Below, one piece after another: positions 46,370-54,585 of a stretch of 64,000 bases of DNA. Each line of letters opens with the position of its first letter. Positions within the stretch are counted from its first letter, which is position 1. Below the pieces are notes generated by a model, which saw nothing but the letters and a program-made list of their open reading frames with translations, searched no databases and was not told the DNA's origin. Position numbers and translations under genes: made by a program. This DNA comes from Lusitaniella coriacea LEGE 07157. GTDB lineage: Bacteria; Cyanobacteriota; Cyanobacteriia; Cyanobacteriales; Spirulinaceae. The DNA lies in NCBI RefSeq assembly GCF_015207425.1, contig NZ_JADEWZ010000011.1, positions 1 through 64,000 of the forward strand, read 5' to 3'.

Positions 46370-46816
46370 ATGTCTCGTCGCAAAATTCCCACTGCTATTC
46401 AAGAGCAAGTCCGACAGCGTGCTAAAGAACTTTGTGAATATTGTCATGCATCCGAACGCTGGCAATACGTTCGATTCAATATTGAACATATCATCCCACG
46501 CGATCGCGGCGGGACAGACGATCTTGAAAATTTAGCTCTCGCTTGTTTCCATTGCAATCGAAGAAAATCCAACAAAATCTCTGCAATCGATCCTGAATCT
46601 GGAGTTGAAGTATCGCTATTTAATCCTAGGGAAAATCTGTGGTCAGAGCATTTTGTCTGGTCTAAGGATGGATTGTATATTCAAGCGTTGACCACCACAG
46701 GATTTGTAACCATTGAGGTTCTATCATTAAATCGCGATCGCGCGATCGCGATTCGTGCAGCAGATCGAGAAATTGGACGACATCCCCCATCCAACGATCC
46801 AATCGCGACAAAATAA
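46370..46816 (+). CDS. HNH endonuclease
   Basis: A 148-residue nuclease. The C-x2-C pair CEYC is followed by EHIIPRDRGGTDDLENLALACFHCNRRK, the HNH core with the second metal-binding pair C-x2-C. DPESGVEVSLFNPRENLWSEHFVWS follows, typical of the stand-alone cyanobacterial HNH proteins. DNA target unknown. It pairs with the small ORF (14 bp upstream) and both lie between two direct repeats, 45950-46003 and 46983-47036. Confidence 0.92.
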   Translation: MSRRKIPTAIQEQVRQRAKELCEYCHASERWQYVRFNIEHIIPRDRGGTDDLENLALACFHCNRRKSNKISAIDPESGVEVSLFNPRENLWSEHFVWSKDGLYIQALTTTGFVTIEVLSLNRDRAIAIRAADREIGRHPPSNDPIATK

Positions 46817-46852
46817 CCATCTTGATTCTTAATCTGCGATAATCGCGCGTAG

Positions 46853-46871
46853 GGGCGCAATGCTTGCGCCC
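46853..46871. repeat. GGGCGCAA-TGC-TTGCGCCC hairpin
   Basis: Perfect 8-bp arms with a TGC loop, directly after the HNH gene. A similar hairpin, GGGCGAAT-TGC-ATTCGCCC, lies at 58477-58495, both preceded by GTAGG. Dispersed palindromic repeat; it may double as a terminator. Confidence 0.75.
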
Positions 46872-46982
46872 TGGTTTGATTTATTCCTCAATCTGTACGG
46901 CATTGGTGGTTGCCGGAATCGCTTCAATGGGTTGATGCCAACCCTTCGCTACCGTGGCAATTTGCAGGAGCAAACAGAGAAG

Positions 46983-47036
46983 CGCGATCGCGCGGTGCTA
47001 AAGGACTAACGGTTACGTTGGTCCCGATCCTAGCAT
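46983..47036 (+). repeat. Direct repeat flanking the small ORF-HNH pair, right copy
   Basis: Same sequence as 45950-46003 except for about six bases (GTCCCG instead of CTTTTT before ATCCTAGC). On the minus strand the adjoining DNA reads as a short open stretch ALLCLLLQIATVAKG, which looks like a fragment of a coding end or a repeat translation; no start codon is present. Confidence 0.75.
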
Positions 47037-47068
47037 TTTGTTTTTTAAGCACGGACTACCGCAATTTC

Positions 47069-48583
47069 TCACTGAAAATCCACATATTGTTCCAAATCGG
47101 TAATTTCCGGTTCGGGAAAGCGATCGAGAATTTTCCACAGTACAACATAACTGCCATCGGCATCTTTGCGAATCGGTCGTAGGACGATCGATAAATCGCT
47201 GCTGGGGGTTTCCAAAATGCGATCGGTAAATCGCCGACGAGCGCGATGAATGGGTTCGTCCTTGAGAATAACTTCTGGGAGTTGGTATTGAATCAATCGC
47301 AAAACGTAAGTATGGTTCAATTTTGCCGGAGCATAGGCGACAACAGGAGGACGAGCATCCTCCAATCCTTCAATCCCTAACTTCCCAAAGAAAAAGCGCC
47401 GTTGGTCGGTTTGAATCGCTCTGAGTTCTTCAGGGGGACGATAATTGAGGAAAAATTCCCGTTCTACCTCAGAAAGCTCGTCAATCTCTGCAATTTCGGA
47501 AAAATTCTCCAAATCTCGATCGCCCACATCTACTAAAAATCCATAAATCAGGGGCGTACTCGCGATCGTAATTTCATTTCCTTCCAATCGCAATGCCAAT
47601 CGCGGGATAAACCCGTCAGCAAGGGAGTTTAGGGGAACTAAGGGCAGGTTTTCAGAACTGGCAACGGGGAGTAAGGAGTTGCGCAATTGATTGAGATCCA
47701 ATGGCGAGGCAGAAGTGGCTGAAATCGTGGCAATTCCTGTATTGGGTTGTTCGAGAACTTCTTGATAGCGTTGAGCTTCTGCGGGATAGAGGCGCGCGTA
47801 GCTTAGGGTTCCGGGGGTTGTTGCGGGGGCAGTGGCGGCGGGAAATAGACTGCGGGCAGCAACGAGCAAACGGCGGCTAGTCGCGATCGCGTAAATGGCT
47901 TCGGTATTGGGAACCAGTCCCCAGCGAGGGGCATTATCACCCACTTCCGGCTGTTTTGCTGGCTGTCCAATAAGGGTGGGTTCTGGGGCTTCAGAAGGGA
48001 GAGAGGGGAGGTTGAGGGGTCCCCCAACGCTAAACCCAAAACTTCTTGGCAGTTGCGTGGTGGGGGATGGAGTTGCAGCTAATTCCACTTCACTAAAGAG
48101 GGGCATACTGCGATCTAAATCGGGAACGAAGGGTTCTAACTGCTCTGCGGCGTAGTAGAGGGCGCAATACACCTGTTGCCGTGATGAGGAGAGGGTAGGA
48201 GAAGGAACTGGGCGATCTTGACAAGCTAATTGAGGGAGGAAGTTCCCGGCACGCAGGAAGCGTTCGACTTTGAGGAGGTGGACGTAGAGTTGTTCTCTTG
48301 CCGTTTGGAGTTGTTGGGCGTTAAAGGGCGATCGCGCGATATTGACACTTTCTCCAGGACTGGGACGCATTCCTTGCTCGAAGAGTTGGAGAATTTGCAA
48401 TTGCTCCCAAATTAATTCCTGCGCCTGCAACCAAAAGGGATCGTTGAGGGAAGAATTTTCTTCGATTGGGGAAGCTTGTGCTAGTTGGAGAGTTGGGTTG
48501 ATTGTCTCTTTCGCGATCGCGCCCCCCGAAAGCAGTCCAAATACCGGGACAGATGCAGAAAAAAATAAAGACCAGTAACGCAT
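47069..48583 (-). CDS. Secreted hypothetical protein
   Basis: A 504-residue exported protein with an N-terminal signal peptide (RYWSLFFSASVPVFGLLSGGAIA). A proline- and serine-rich stretch covers about 170-240. No catalytic motif is seen. The end contains RQQVYCALYYAAEQLEPFVPDLD early and LGIEGLEDARPPVVAYAPAKLNHTYVLRLIQYQLPEVILKDE late, suggesting a structured domain. The family is unknown to me. The ATG at 48581-48583 is used because the signal peptide starts there; a longer open frame exists. It converges with nothing and lies next to the TnpB element. Confidence 0.65.
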   Translation of the reverse strand: MRYWSLFFSASVPVFGLLSGGAIAKETINPTLQLAQASPIEENSSLNDPFWLQAQELIWEQLQILQLFEQGMRPSPGESVNIARSPFNAQQLQTAREQLYVHLLKVERFLRAGNFLPQLACQDRPVPSPTLSSSRQQVYCALYYAAEQLEPFVPDLDRSMPLFSEVELAATPSPTTQLPRSFGFSVGGPLNLPSLPSEAPEPTLIGQPAKQPEVGDNAPRWGLVPNTEAIYAIATSRRLLVAARSLFPAATAPATTPGTLSYARLYPAEAQRYQEVLEQPNTGIATISATSASPLDLNQLRNSLLPVASSENLPLVPLNSLADGFIPRLALRLEGNEITIASTPLIYGFLVDVGDRDLENFSEIAEIDELSEVEREFFLNYRPPEELRAIQTDQRRFFFGKLGIEGLEDARPPVVAYAPAKLNHTYVLRLIQYQLPEVILKDEPIHRARRRFTDRILETPSSDLSIVLRPIRKDADGSYVVLWKILDRFPEPEITDLEQYVDFQ

Positions 48584-48670
48584 AGATTTATGAAGGTAAA
48601 TGACTGAAAATAATCGGTTCCCGCCGTGCGATCCCATTTTATGGGCAATTTTAATTTACGCGTGACATAC

Positions 48671-48900
48671 TCCCGACGCTGAATCAAGGATTACAGCGCG
48701 GGCTTCTTAAATCGCTTTAAGAGATTCCTGCTTCATGGCTTCCCTACTGGGTGTAGCTCCACAGGATTGAACGGTCTGTCCAACCGCTATGAGTCCACGA
48801 TTCCGAATAACTTGCCCACTGGCGACATCGCGATTAGTGGTGTAGCCACACTCCGGGCATTCATGGCGACGCACAGATAAATCTTTCCTGACTGTTACAC
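48671..48900 (-). ncRNA. Predicted omega-RNA (reRNA) region of the TnpB element
   Basis: In IS200/IS605 elements the guide RNA for TnpB derives from the 3' end of tnpB and the adjacent element end. The only evidence here is location, a terminal hairpin and the conserved end sequence; the exact boundaries are not determined. Confidence 0.4.
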
Positions 48901-49912
48901 CACAGGATGGGCATTCCTGGCTTGTGCCATGGGCTGCAACTTTCTGGAAATGTACACCACATTTGAAACAAACCCATTTAAGCGTATCGAGGAACTGCCC
49001 CCAGCCCGCATCAAGGCAATGCTTACCGAGCATCCCTTTTGCGAGTCCTTTGAGGTTCAATTCCTCCGCGAATATCATGTCTGCTTGGTCGCAGAGATGA
49101 TGGGCTAGTTTGCGGTGAAAGTCTTTACGTCGGTTTGCAATGCGTTCGTGAAATCGCGCAACTCGTTGACGGTCTTTTTGCTGGTTCATTGACCCTTTTT
49201 GCTTTCTGGCAACTGCACGGTTCAGCACTTTCAGCCTGTGTTGTGCATCCACAAAGAATCGGGGTCTCGCAATCAACTCGCCTTCGGACGTTGCAACAAA
49301 ATCAGTCAATCCCACATCAATGCCGATAGCATAACCACCAATCGGCGGAGCGGGGATTTTAACGTCACTTTGGATTACAAGTTGGATATACCAACCTGAA
49401 GCGCGTTTTACTACCCGTGCTTGCTTTGCCTCAAACCCTTCTGGAATAGGGCGGTGCATCACGGTCTTAACCCAACCAAATACAGGCAACTTGATTTGAT
49501 TGTCACCAATGGGATTTTTGCCCAACTGCGGAAAGTTAAAGCTGCGAAACCGCTTCTTAAACCGTGGGAATCCAAACCCACTATTCCACAGTGCGTTAAA
49601 TGCTTTTTCTAGCCGACCCATCACATCCTGAAGCACTTGGGAGTGAACATTTTGCAGAAAAAGGTTGTCTTTTCGTGCGGCGGTTAGATTCCGCTTCTGG
49701 CTGTAATAGGTAGGCTTTTCCGCATCCATTGGGTAAATAAATTCCCGCTGAATACTGCAAGCATTAACGAGGCACTTGCGAGACTGAATCCAATCGCGAC
49801 GTTCTGCCAAGGCGTAGTTATATACACGTCGGCACGTTTCCAAGCACTCTTCCATTTTGAGGGATTGATTGGCAGTCGGATAGGCTCTGTACTCGTAAGT
49901 TAGGTTAATCAT
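48707..49912 (-). CDS. tnpB: TnpB, IS200/IS605-family RNA-guided nuclease
   Basis: A 401-residue TnpB of the OrfB family. The RuvC-like catalytic residues are D199 in GIDVG, E283/E284 in FAEEL and D362 in TNRDVA. The zinc-binding part is CPSCGVTV...CPECGYTTN. The N-terminal region MINLTYEYRAYPTANQSLKM and FPRFKKRF segment is typical. All catalytic residues are present, so the nuclease is likely functional. Known TnpB proteins cut DNA next to a short target-adjacent motif guided by the omega-RNA from their own 3' end. ATG at 49910-49912. Confidence 0.93.
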   Translation of the reverse strand: MINLTYEYRAYPTANQSLKMEECLETCRRVYNYALAERRDWIQSRKCLVNACSIQREFIYPMDAEKPTYYSQKRNLTAARKDNLFLQNVHSQVLQDVMGRLEKAFNALWNSGFGFPRFKKRFRSFNFPQLGKNPIGDNQIKLPVFGWVKTVMHRPIPEGFEAKQARVVKRASGWYIQLVIQSDVKIPAPPIGGYAIGIDVGLTDFVATSEGELIARPRFFVDAQHRLKVLNRAVARKQKGSMNQQKDRQRVARFHERIANRRKDFHRKLAHHLCDQADMIFAEELNLKGLAKGMLGKHCLDAGWGQFLDTLKWVCFKCGVHFQKVAAHGTSQECPSCGVTVRKDLSVRRHECPECGYTTNRDVASGQVIRNRGLIAVGQTVQSCGATPSREAMKQESLKAI

Positions 49913-50218
49913 GCTTTTATTCTATCACGAGCTTAGGAGGAATTGCCGACTCCCTAAGTTTGTTTGTCTCCGCGTTGCTGCGACTCACCGCTCCTCATCC
50001 CGACGCTGAATCAAGGATTACAGCGCGGGGCTTCCCCGCGATTCAGCTAAAGTACTAGAATTGTGTGAGGGTAAATGGGGATGGGGAAATGAGGTCAAGC
50101 GAATTCCAAAATCCCAACCCCCACGCCATTATTTTTTTCGTGGAGAGTTCCCGATTAATCTGAATCCGCTTAAAAGAAAAGGATTAAATGCATTCTTGAG
50201 AGCAATTTTAGTGGAGAA

Positions 50219-51073
50219 ATGACGACGTTGGATAGCGTGAATAAGGCGAGTAAACCAGGGCAACCCGCGATCGCGCCGGTAGAATCGAGCAATGATATTC
50301 CGGTAGCAAAGCGCAAGCAAACCCAGAAAAAACAGCCCAAATGGCTCAAACCAACCCTCTACATTTTAGGGGGCGTGGGACTCGGCGCGATCGTCGTTCT
50401 CAGTAGCGTTTTGCTCCTTATGCAAGCCTCCAAAACTTCCCCAACGGCGACCCCCTCAGAGCCAGAAACCCCAGCCGAACAATCCTCTCCCGCAGAATCC
50501 GTCGATACCCCGGATGTCCCTGCTGTTGAAAATGTTCTCGGACACCTCCCCTACGAAGCCGCACCAGAATCCGAGTTGCAATCCCTCTCTGCCAACGCCC
50601 AAATTCGCCTGCGGAAAGCAGCCGCGCAAAAATTCAACGAAATGTCTGCCTCCGCTAGGGCAAGTGGCATCAGCCTCGTCCCCCTTTCAGGATTCCGCAC
50701 CGTTGAAGAGCAAAATCATTTATTTTTCGGGGTGAAAGCACAACGCAATCAAAATGCGAGCCAACGCGCCGAAGTCAGCGCGCCTCCGGGTTACAGCGAA
50801 CATCACACGGGTTACGCGATGGATATTGGCGATGGCAATGTTCCCTCTGTCAATTTAAGCCAAGGGTTCGAGCAAACCGCAGCTTTTCAATGGTTAGAAA
50901 AAAATGCCGCACGCTATGGGTTTGAACTTTCTTTCCCTCCCGACAATATCCAAGGGGTCAGCTACGAGCCTTGGCACTGGAGGTTTGTGGGCGACATCCA
51001 GAGTTTGGAAACCTTTTATCGAGCGCACAATCTTCCTACTTCCTCAACGGTAAAATCTGATGAACAGTTATGA
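50219..51073 (+). CDS. M15 D-alanyl-D-alanine carboxypeptidase (VanY type)
   Basis: A 284-residue membrane-anchored peptidase trimming the terminal D-Ala from peptidoglycan stems. A single membrane segment (about 45-68) precedes a Pro/Glu-rich linker (about 75-105). The M15B domain (about 110-275) has SGFRTVEEQNHLF, the metal motif SEHHTGYAMDIGD and EPWHWRFVGD. All zinc ligands appear to be present. It overlaps the next gene by 14 bp (ATG at 51060), so the two are translationally coupled. Confidence 0.92.
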   Translation: MTTLDSVNKASKPGQPAIAPVESSNDIPVAKRKQTQKKQPKWLKPTLYILGGVGLGAIVVLSSVLLLMQASKTSPTATPSEPETPAEQSSPAESVDTPDVPAVENVLGHLPYEAAPESELQSLSANAQIRLRKAAAQKFNEMSASARASGISLVPLSGFRTVEEQNHLFFGVKAQRNQNASQRAEVSAPPGYSEHHTGYAMDIGDGNVPSVNLSQGFEQTAAFQWLEKNAARYGFELSFPPDNIQGVSYEPWHWRFVGDIQSLETFYRAHNLPTSSTVKSDEQL

Positions 51074-51887
51074 AATTGATAGCCGCGAATGGTGGGTTGA
51101 GCGATGGTTGGAATTGCTCGACTCCTACCGCTTCAAGAAGCGTTTAGAACGGGCGCGGCGGTATGCCAATGAAGGAAATGTCGAAAAGATTGAATTCAAA
51201 GGGTCGAAGGTTCTCGCTAAGGTGAAAGGGAGCGAAGCCGAACCTTATAATGTGTCCTTGTCTCTGACTCCCTTTAGCGATGAGGATTGGAACTATGCCA
51301 TTGAAACGATGTCGGAGAAAGCCCTGTTTTCCGCTCAACTCCTGGCGGGGGAAATGCCAGCGAATATTGAGGAGGTCTTTACTGCCAATGGTTTGAGTTT
51401 GTTTCCGTTTACCTTAGCGGATATTCACTCCCGTTGTAGCTGTCCGGATAAAGCCAATCCCTGCAAGCATATTGGGGCGATTTATTATCAATTGGGCGAT
51501 CGGTTTAGCGAAGATCCCTTTGTTTTGTTCCAGTTGCGAGGACGCACGCGATCGCAAATTCTCGATGCACTGCGTCAGTTGCGTAGCAAGGGCGCAGGAG
51601 GAAAAGGAGGGAAAAATAAAAAGGAAAAATTAGGAAATTCAAAATCCAAACACCAAACTCCCCAAACACCTCTAGACCTCGCACATTTTTGGCTGTACGA
51701 CGAACCTCTCGAAGCCGCTTTGGTTGTCATTGCGCCCTCCCCGGAAAGTAAAACGGCGCTCGATCTTTTAGGGACGATTCCCTTGCCTTCGGCAGAAGCT
51801 TCAGTGGTACGCCAATATTTAGCCCAAGCTTATCAAATGGCGAGCCAACAGGCTGTTGTAACTGCGTTAAATCGGGGCGATTCTTAA
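51060..51887 (+). CDS. SWIM zinc-finger protein
   Basis: A 275-residue soluble protein with SWIM motif C-x-C-x(n)-C-x-H at CSCPDKANPCKHIGA (about 123-136). Its N-terminal part WWVERWLELLDSYRFKKRLERARRYANEGNVEKIEF is the usual lead-in for the SWIM proteins that partner SNF2 helicases in cyanobacteria. A charged Gly/Lys-rich linker (about 180-205) leads to a C-terminal domain. DNA or protein binding is inferred. Starts within the preceding peptidase gene (14 bp overlap). No helicase gene follows. Confidence 0.88.
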   Translation: MNSYEIDSREWWVERWLELLDSYRFKKRLERARRYANEGNVEKIEFKGSKVLAKVKGSEAEPYNVSLSLTPFSDEDWNYAIETMSEKALFSAQLLAGEMPANIEEVFTANGLSLFPFTLADIHSRCSCPDKANPCKHIGAIYYQLGDRFSEDPFVLFQLRGRTRSQILDALRQLRSKGAGGKGGKNKKEKLGNSKSKHQTPQTPLDLAHFWLYDEPLEAALVVIAPSPESKTALDLLGTIPLPSAEASVVRQYLAQAYQMASQQAVVTALNRGDS

Positions 51888-51985
51888 CCGAATTCCCTAT
51901 TGCGATCGCGGAGATAATTATCCTCATCCCCGTGTCACTCTCAAACAGTTTCGACGTACCGCACCCACCAGAGAACGGCGATAAC

Positions 51986-52270
51986 TCACGATTCAACCGT
52001 TACTCCTTTCCAAAATGCAACATATCCTTCGATATTCTTGGCTTTTTCCTTGGTTTGGGGATAATACCAAGCCGCATCCTTATTTTCCTTGCCCTCCACC
52101 ACAATCGTGTAATAACTTGCTTGACCTTTCCAGGGACAAGTGGTGTGGGTACTGCTGTCTTGGAAATACTGCGAATTAATCGAATCGGCGGGAAAATAAT
52201 GATTTCCCTCTACCACTTCAGTGCGATCGCTCTCAGCAAGAACGGTATTATTCCAGATTGCTTTTGGCAT
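51986..52270 (-). CDS. DUF427 family protein
   Basis: A 94-residue small soluble protein: MPKAIWNNTVLAESDRTEVVEGNHYFP at the start, then CPWKGQASYYTI, typical of DUF427. A beta-sheet fold is expected; the function is unknown. Monocistronic, ATG at 52268-52270. Confidence 0.9.
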   Translation of the reverse strand: MPKAIWNNTVLAESDRTEVVEGNHYFPADSINSQYFQDSSTHTTCPWKGQASYYTIVVEGKENKDAAWYYPQTKEKAKNIEGYVAFWKGVTVES

Positions 52271-52452
52271 GATTAACTCCTTCGATCAATAAGTGCATTT
52301 CCTCCTCATTATGCAAGTTTTGCGGAGGGCGCGGGTACATTAATTCTTAAGAACGGAAGTGCATCAAAATGGGATGCAGATCCTCGCCAATTCATAACGT
52401 ATATTTCGCTAGTGCCAAGCTAGCAGTTGAATGACATTTGGAGAGAGGTGCA

Positions 52453-54339
52453 ATGACTGTAGCAGAAGAAAAATTTGACCACCGCATCGAAAAATTAGAA
52501 CGTTACGCGCAAAAACATCCCAATCTCTATAAATTACGCTTGAGACTCTTAGTAATCTTGGGTTATAGCTATATTTTTCTCATTACGTTTGTATTATTAG
52601 CGCTTATTATCCTGTTGGTTGCTTTGTTGGTCTATAGTCGTACCGTTAATGCCGGGATGATTAAATTAATCATTTTCCTGGCAATTCCAACTTTCGCGAT
52701 CGCGCGATCGCTCTGGGTTACCTTTCCACCCCCCAAAGGCATTACCCTTCACCGCCGCCAAGTTCCGCAACTTTTCACACTTATCGATCGATTAACCAAA
52801 ACCTTAAAAGCACCGCATTTCCAACGCGTTCTCCTCACCAACGACTTTAACGCGGCGGTTGCGCAAATTCCTCGTTTAGGGATCTTGGGATGGCAGCAAA
52901 ACTATTTAATTATCGGGCTACCTCTCCTTTATGCTCTTTCTCCCGATCAATTTCGTGCCGTTCTCGCTCACGAATTCGGACATCTCTCCGGCAACCACAG
53001 TCGCTTTGGGGGATGGATTTATCGAATGCGACAAACCTGGCAACAGCTTTGGCAACAGTTACACGAGAGTGAAAGTGCCAGCGCGATCGCGCTTTTTGAG
53101 CGTTTTCTAAATTGGTATGCTCCCTATTTCAGCGCCTACTCCTTCGTTCTCGCCCGCAGCAATGAATACGAAGCAGATCGCTGTGCGGCTCAAGTTGCAG
53201 GATCTCGTCACGCGGCGGAAGCACTAATTAATGTGGAAGTCAAAGGCGCATTTGTAGAAGAATCCTTCTGGACAGAAATTTATCAGCAAACCAGCGAACA
53301 ACCCGATCCTCCCGCAACGCCCTTTCAATCCCTCGCGACTGCATTAGCTTGTGAGATCGATCCCACCCAAGAGCAACAATGGCTTCAAACTGCCCTAGAA
53401 CAAAAAACCGATAATACCGATACCCATCCCTGTCTTTCCGAACGCTTGCAAGCTTTGGGCTATTCTCGCAATCCTCCTGTTCCTAAATCCGTTCAACGAA
53501 CCGCAGCCCAAGAATTTTTGGGAACCGCGCTGACTCAACTCACGCAAGCATTGGAAGAAGAATGGCATACAGCCGTTCAATTTCAATGGCGAGAACGTTA
53601 CACCCACGTTCAGAACCAGCGCAAGTCCTTAAAACAATTGGAAGCCAAAGCAAAAGATACTCCTTTAACCATAGAGGAAGCGTGGAATCGCGCCCAATTG
53701 ACATTGGAAATTGATGGAGAAAAAGCAGCTCTTCCGCTCTTAAAAGTAGTCTTGCAACAAGAAAAAGACCACACTTTAGCGAATTATGTATTAGGTCAAA
53801 TTCTGATTGCACGGGAAGATGTTCGAGGCGTGAAGTATCTCGAACGAGCAATGGCACAAGAAGCGAATTTAGTCTTAAATGGCTGTGAATTACTTTATGC
53901 ATTTTGGCAGTCCCAGAACGATTCAGCCAAAGCAGAGACGTACCAGAGGCGAGCAGAAAAACATTATGAAATGATGTTGTTGGCGCAACAAGAGAGAGCG
54001 TTTGCTCAAGGTAGCGATCGATTCCTCGCTCACGCATTGCCCTCCGAAGAAGTTGCCGCACTACGGAAACAATTTGCCCGCTATCCTGAAATTAAAGAAG
54101 CTTATTGTGTACGAAAAGTGGTGCAATACTTCCCCGAAAAACCCTTTTACGTCCTTGGAATTGTCCGTCAGGTACCGTGGTATAAATTGGAGTCTGAGAG
54201 CGCACCCCAAGAATTTATCGCACGTCTCGCTGCGGAAATAGAATTTTCTGAGGAGATGTGGATTACGATCCTTAATGGGAGCGATCGCGCGTTGCAAAAA
54301 GCCTTCAAAAAAATGGCGGTTGCACCCATCTATAGCTAG
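52453..54339 (+). CDS. M48 family membrane metallopeptidase
   Basis: A 628-residue HtpX/Ste24-like zinc peptidase. Two membrane segments (about 30-55 and 60-85) are followed by the zinc motif HEFGH at residues 173-177 and the third ligand region NEYEADRCAAQ. The C-terminal 250 residues are helical and TPR-like. It probably degrades membrane proteins or faces the cytoplasm. ATG at 52453 has GGAGAGAGG just before it; an upstream TTG would add five residues. The last codons (I-Y-S-stop) lie in the TATAGC repeat at 54331. Confidence 0.93.
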   Translation: MTVAEEKFDHRIEKLERYAQKHPNLYKLRLRLLVILGYSYIFLITFVLLALIILLVALLVYSRTVNAGMIKLIIFLAIPTFAIARSLWVTFPPPKGITLHRRQVPQLFTLIDRLTKTLKAPHFQRVLLTNDFNAAVAQIPRLGILGWQQNYLIIGLPLLYALSPDQFRAVLAHEFGHLSGNHSRFGGWIYRMRQTWQQLWQQLHESESASAIALFERFLNWYAPYFSAYSFVLARSNEYEADRCAAQVAGSRHAAEALINVEVKGAFVEESFWTEIYQQTSEQPDPPATPFQSLATALACEIDPTQEQQWLQTALEQKTDNTDTHPCLSERLQALGYSRNPPVPKSVQRTAAQEFLGTALTQLTQALEEEWHTAVQFQWRERYTHVQNQRKSLKQLEAKAKDTPLTIEEAWNRAQLTLEIDGEKAALPLLKVVLQQEKDHTLANYVLGQILIAREDVRGVKYLERAMAQEANLVLNGCELLYAFWQSQNDSAKAETYQRRAEKHYEMMLLAQQERAFAQGSDRFLAHALPSEEVAALRKQFARYPEIKEAYCVRKVVQYFPEKPFYVLGIVRQVPWYKLESESAPQEFIARLAAEIEFSEEMWITILNGSDRALQKAFKKMAVAPIYS

Positions 54340-54400
54340 GAGTATTAGACATCGGTGAAGGTGAGCTGGAAGAGTGGGGGAAGATGGGGAAGCTGAGGGA
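54331..54400 (+). repeat. TATAGC dispersed repeat overlapping the M48 stop codon
   Basis: TATAGCTAGGAGTATTAGAC then ATCGGTGAAGGTGAGCTGG. TAG at 54337-54339 is the stop codon of the M48 gene. This copy lacks six bases (AATAGC) seen in the copies at 15007 and 59359. Confidence 0.8.
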
Positions 54401-54585
54401 GAGAGATGCTGTGAATTTGGACTGTCCTAACTATTATGGCTACAGCGATATCGCTGTAACATTCCCAGTTGCGTGTGACTTCATTCGTTAAGCAAACTTG
54501 CATACCTCCTCCCGCCTCTAGAAATATAAAAGAATAGGAAGGCAAGTACACAGGTTGCATAGACAGCACAGGAGTCAATAACATA

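Larger units (their letters stand above)
48671..50045 (-). mobile_element. IS200/IS605-family element with orphan tnpB
   Basis: The tnpB gene is bracketed by matching ends. The left end (48671-48706) and the right end (49998-50034) share TCCCGACGCTGAATCAAGGA and TTACAGCGCGGG. The outer copy also forms GCGGGG-CTT-CCCCGC. Near the tnpB stop there is a hairpin CTTAAA-TCGC-TTTAAG. These ends are typical of cyanobacterial IS605-type elements. No tnpA lies within or next to it, so it can move only with a transposase from elsewhere. The ends are highly similar, so one may be a re-used copy. Confidence 0.7.

Noticed and set aside
46910-47182. Plus-strand open frame between the HNH gene and the secreted protein
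   Set aside because: It reads through the direct repeat (RSRGAKGLTVTL, also in the other copy) and into antisense of the secreted protein gene. Not a gene.
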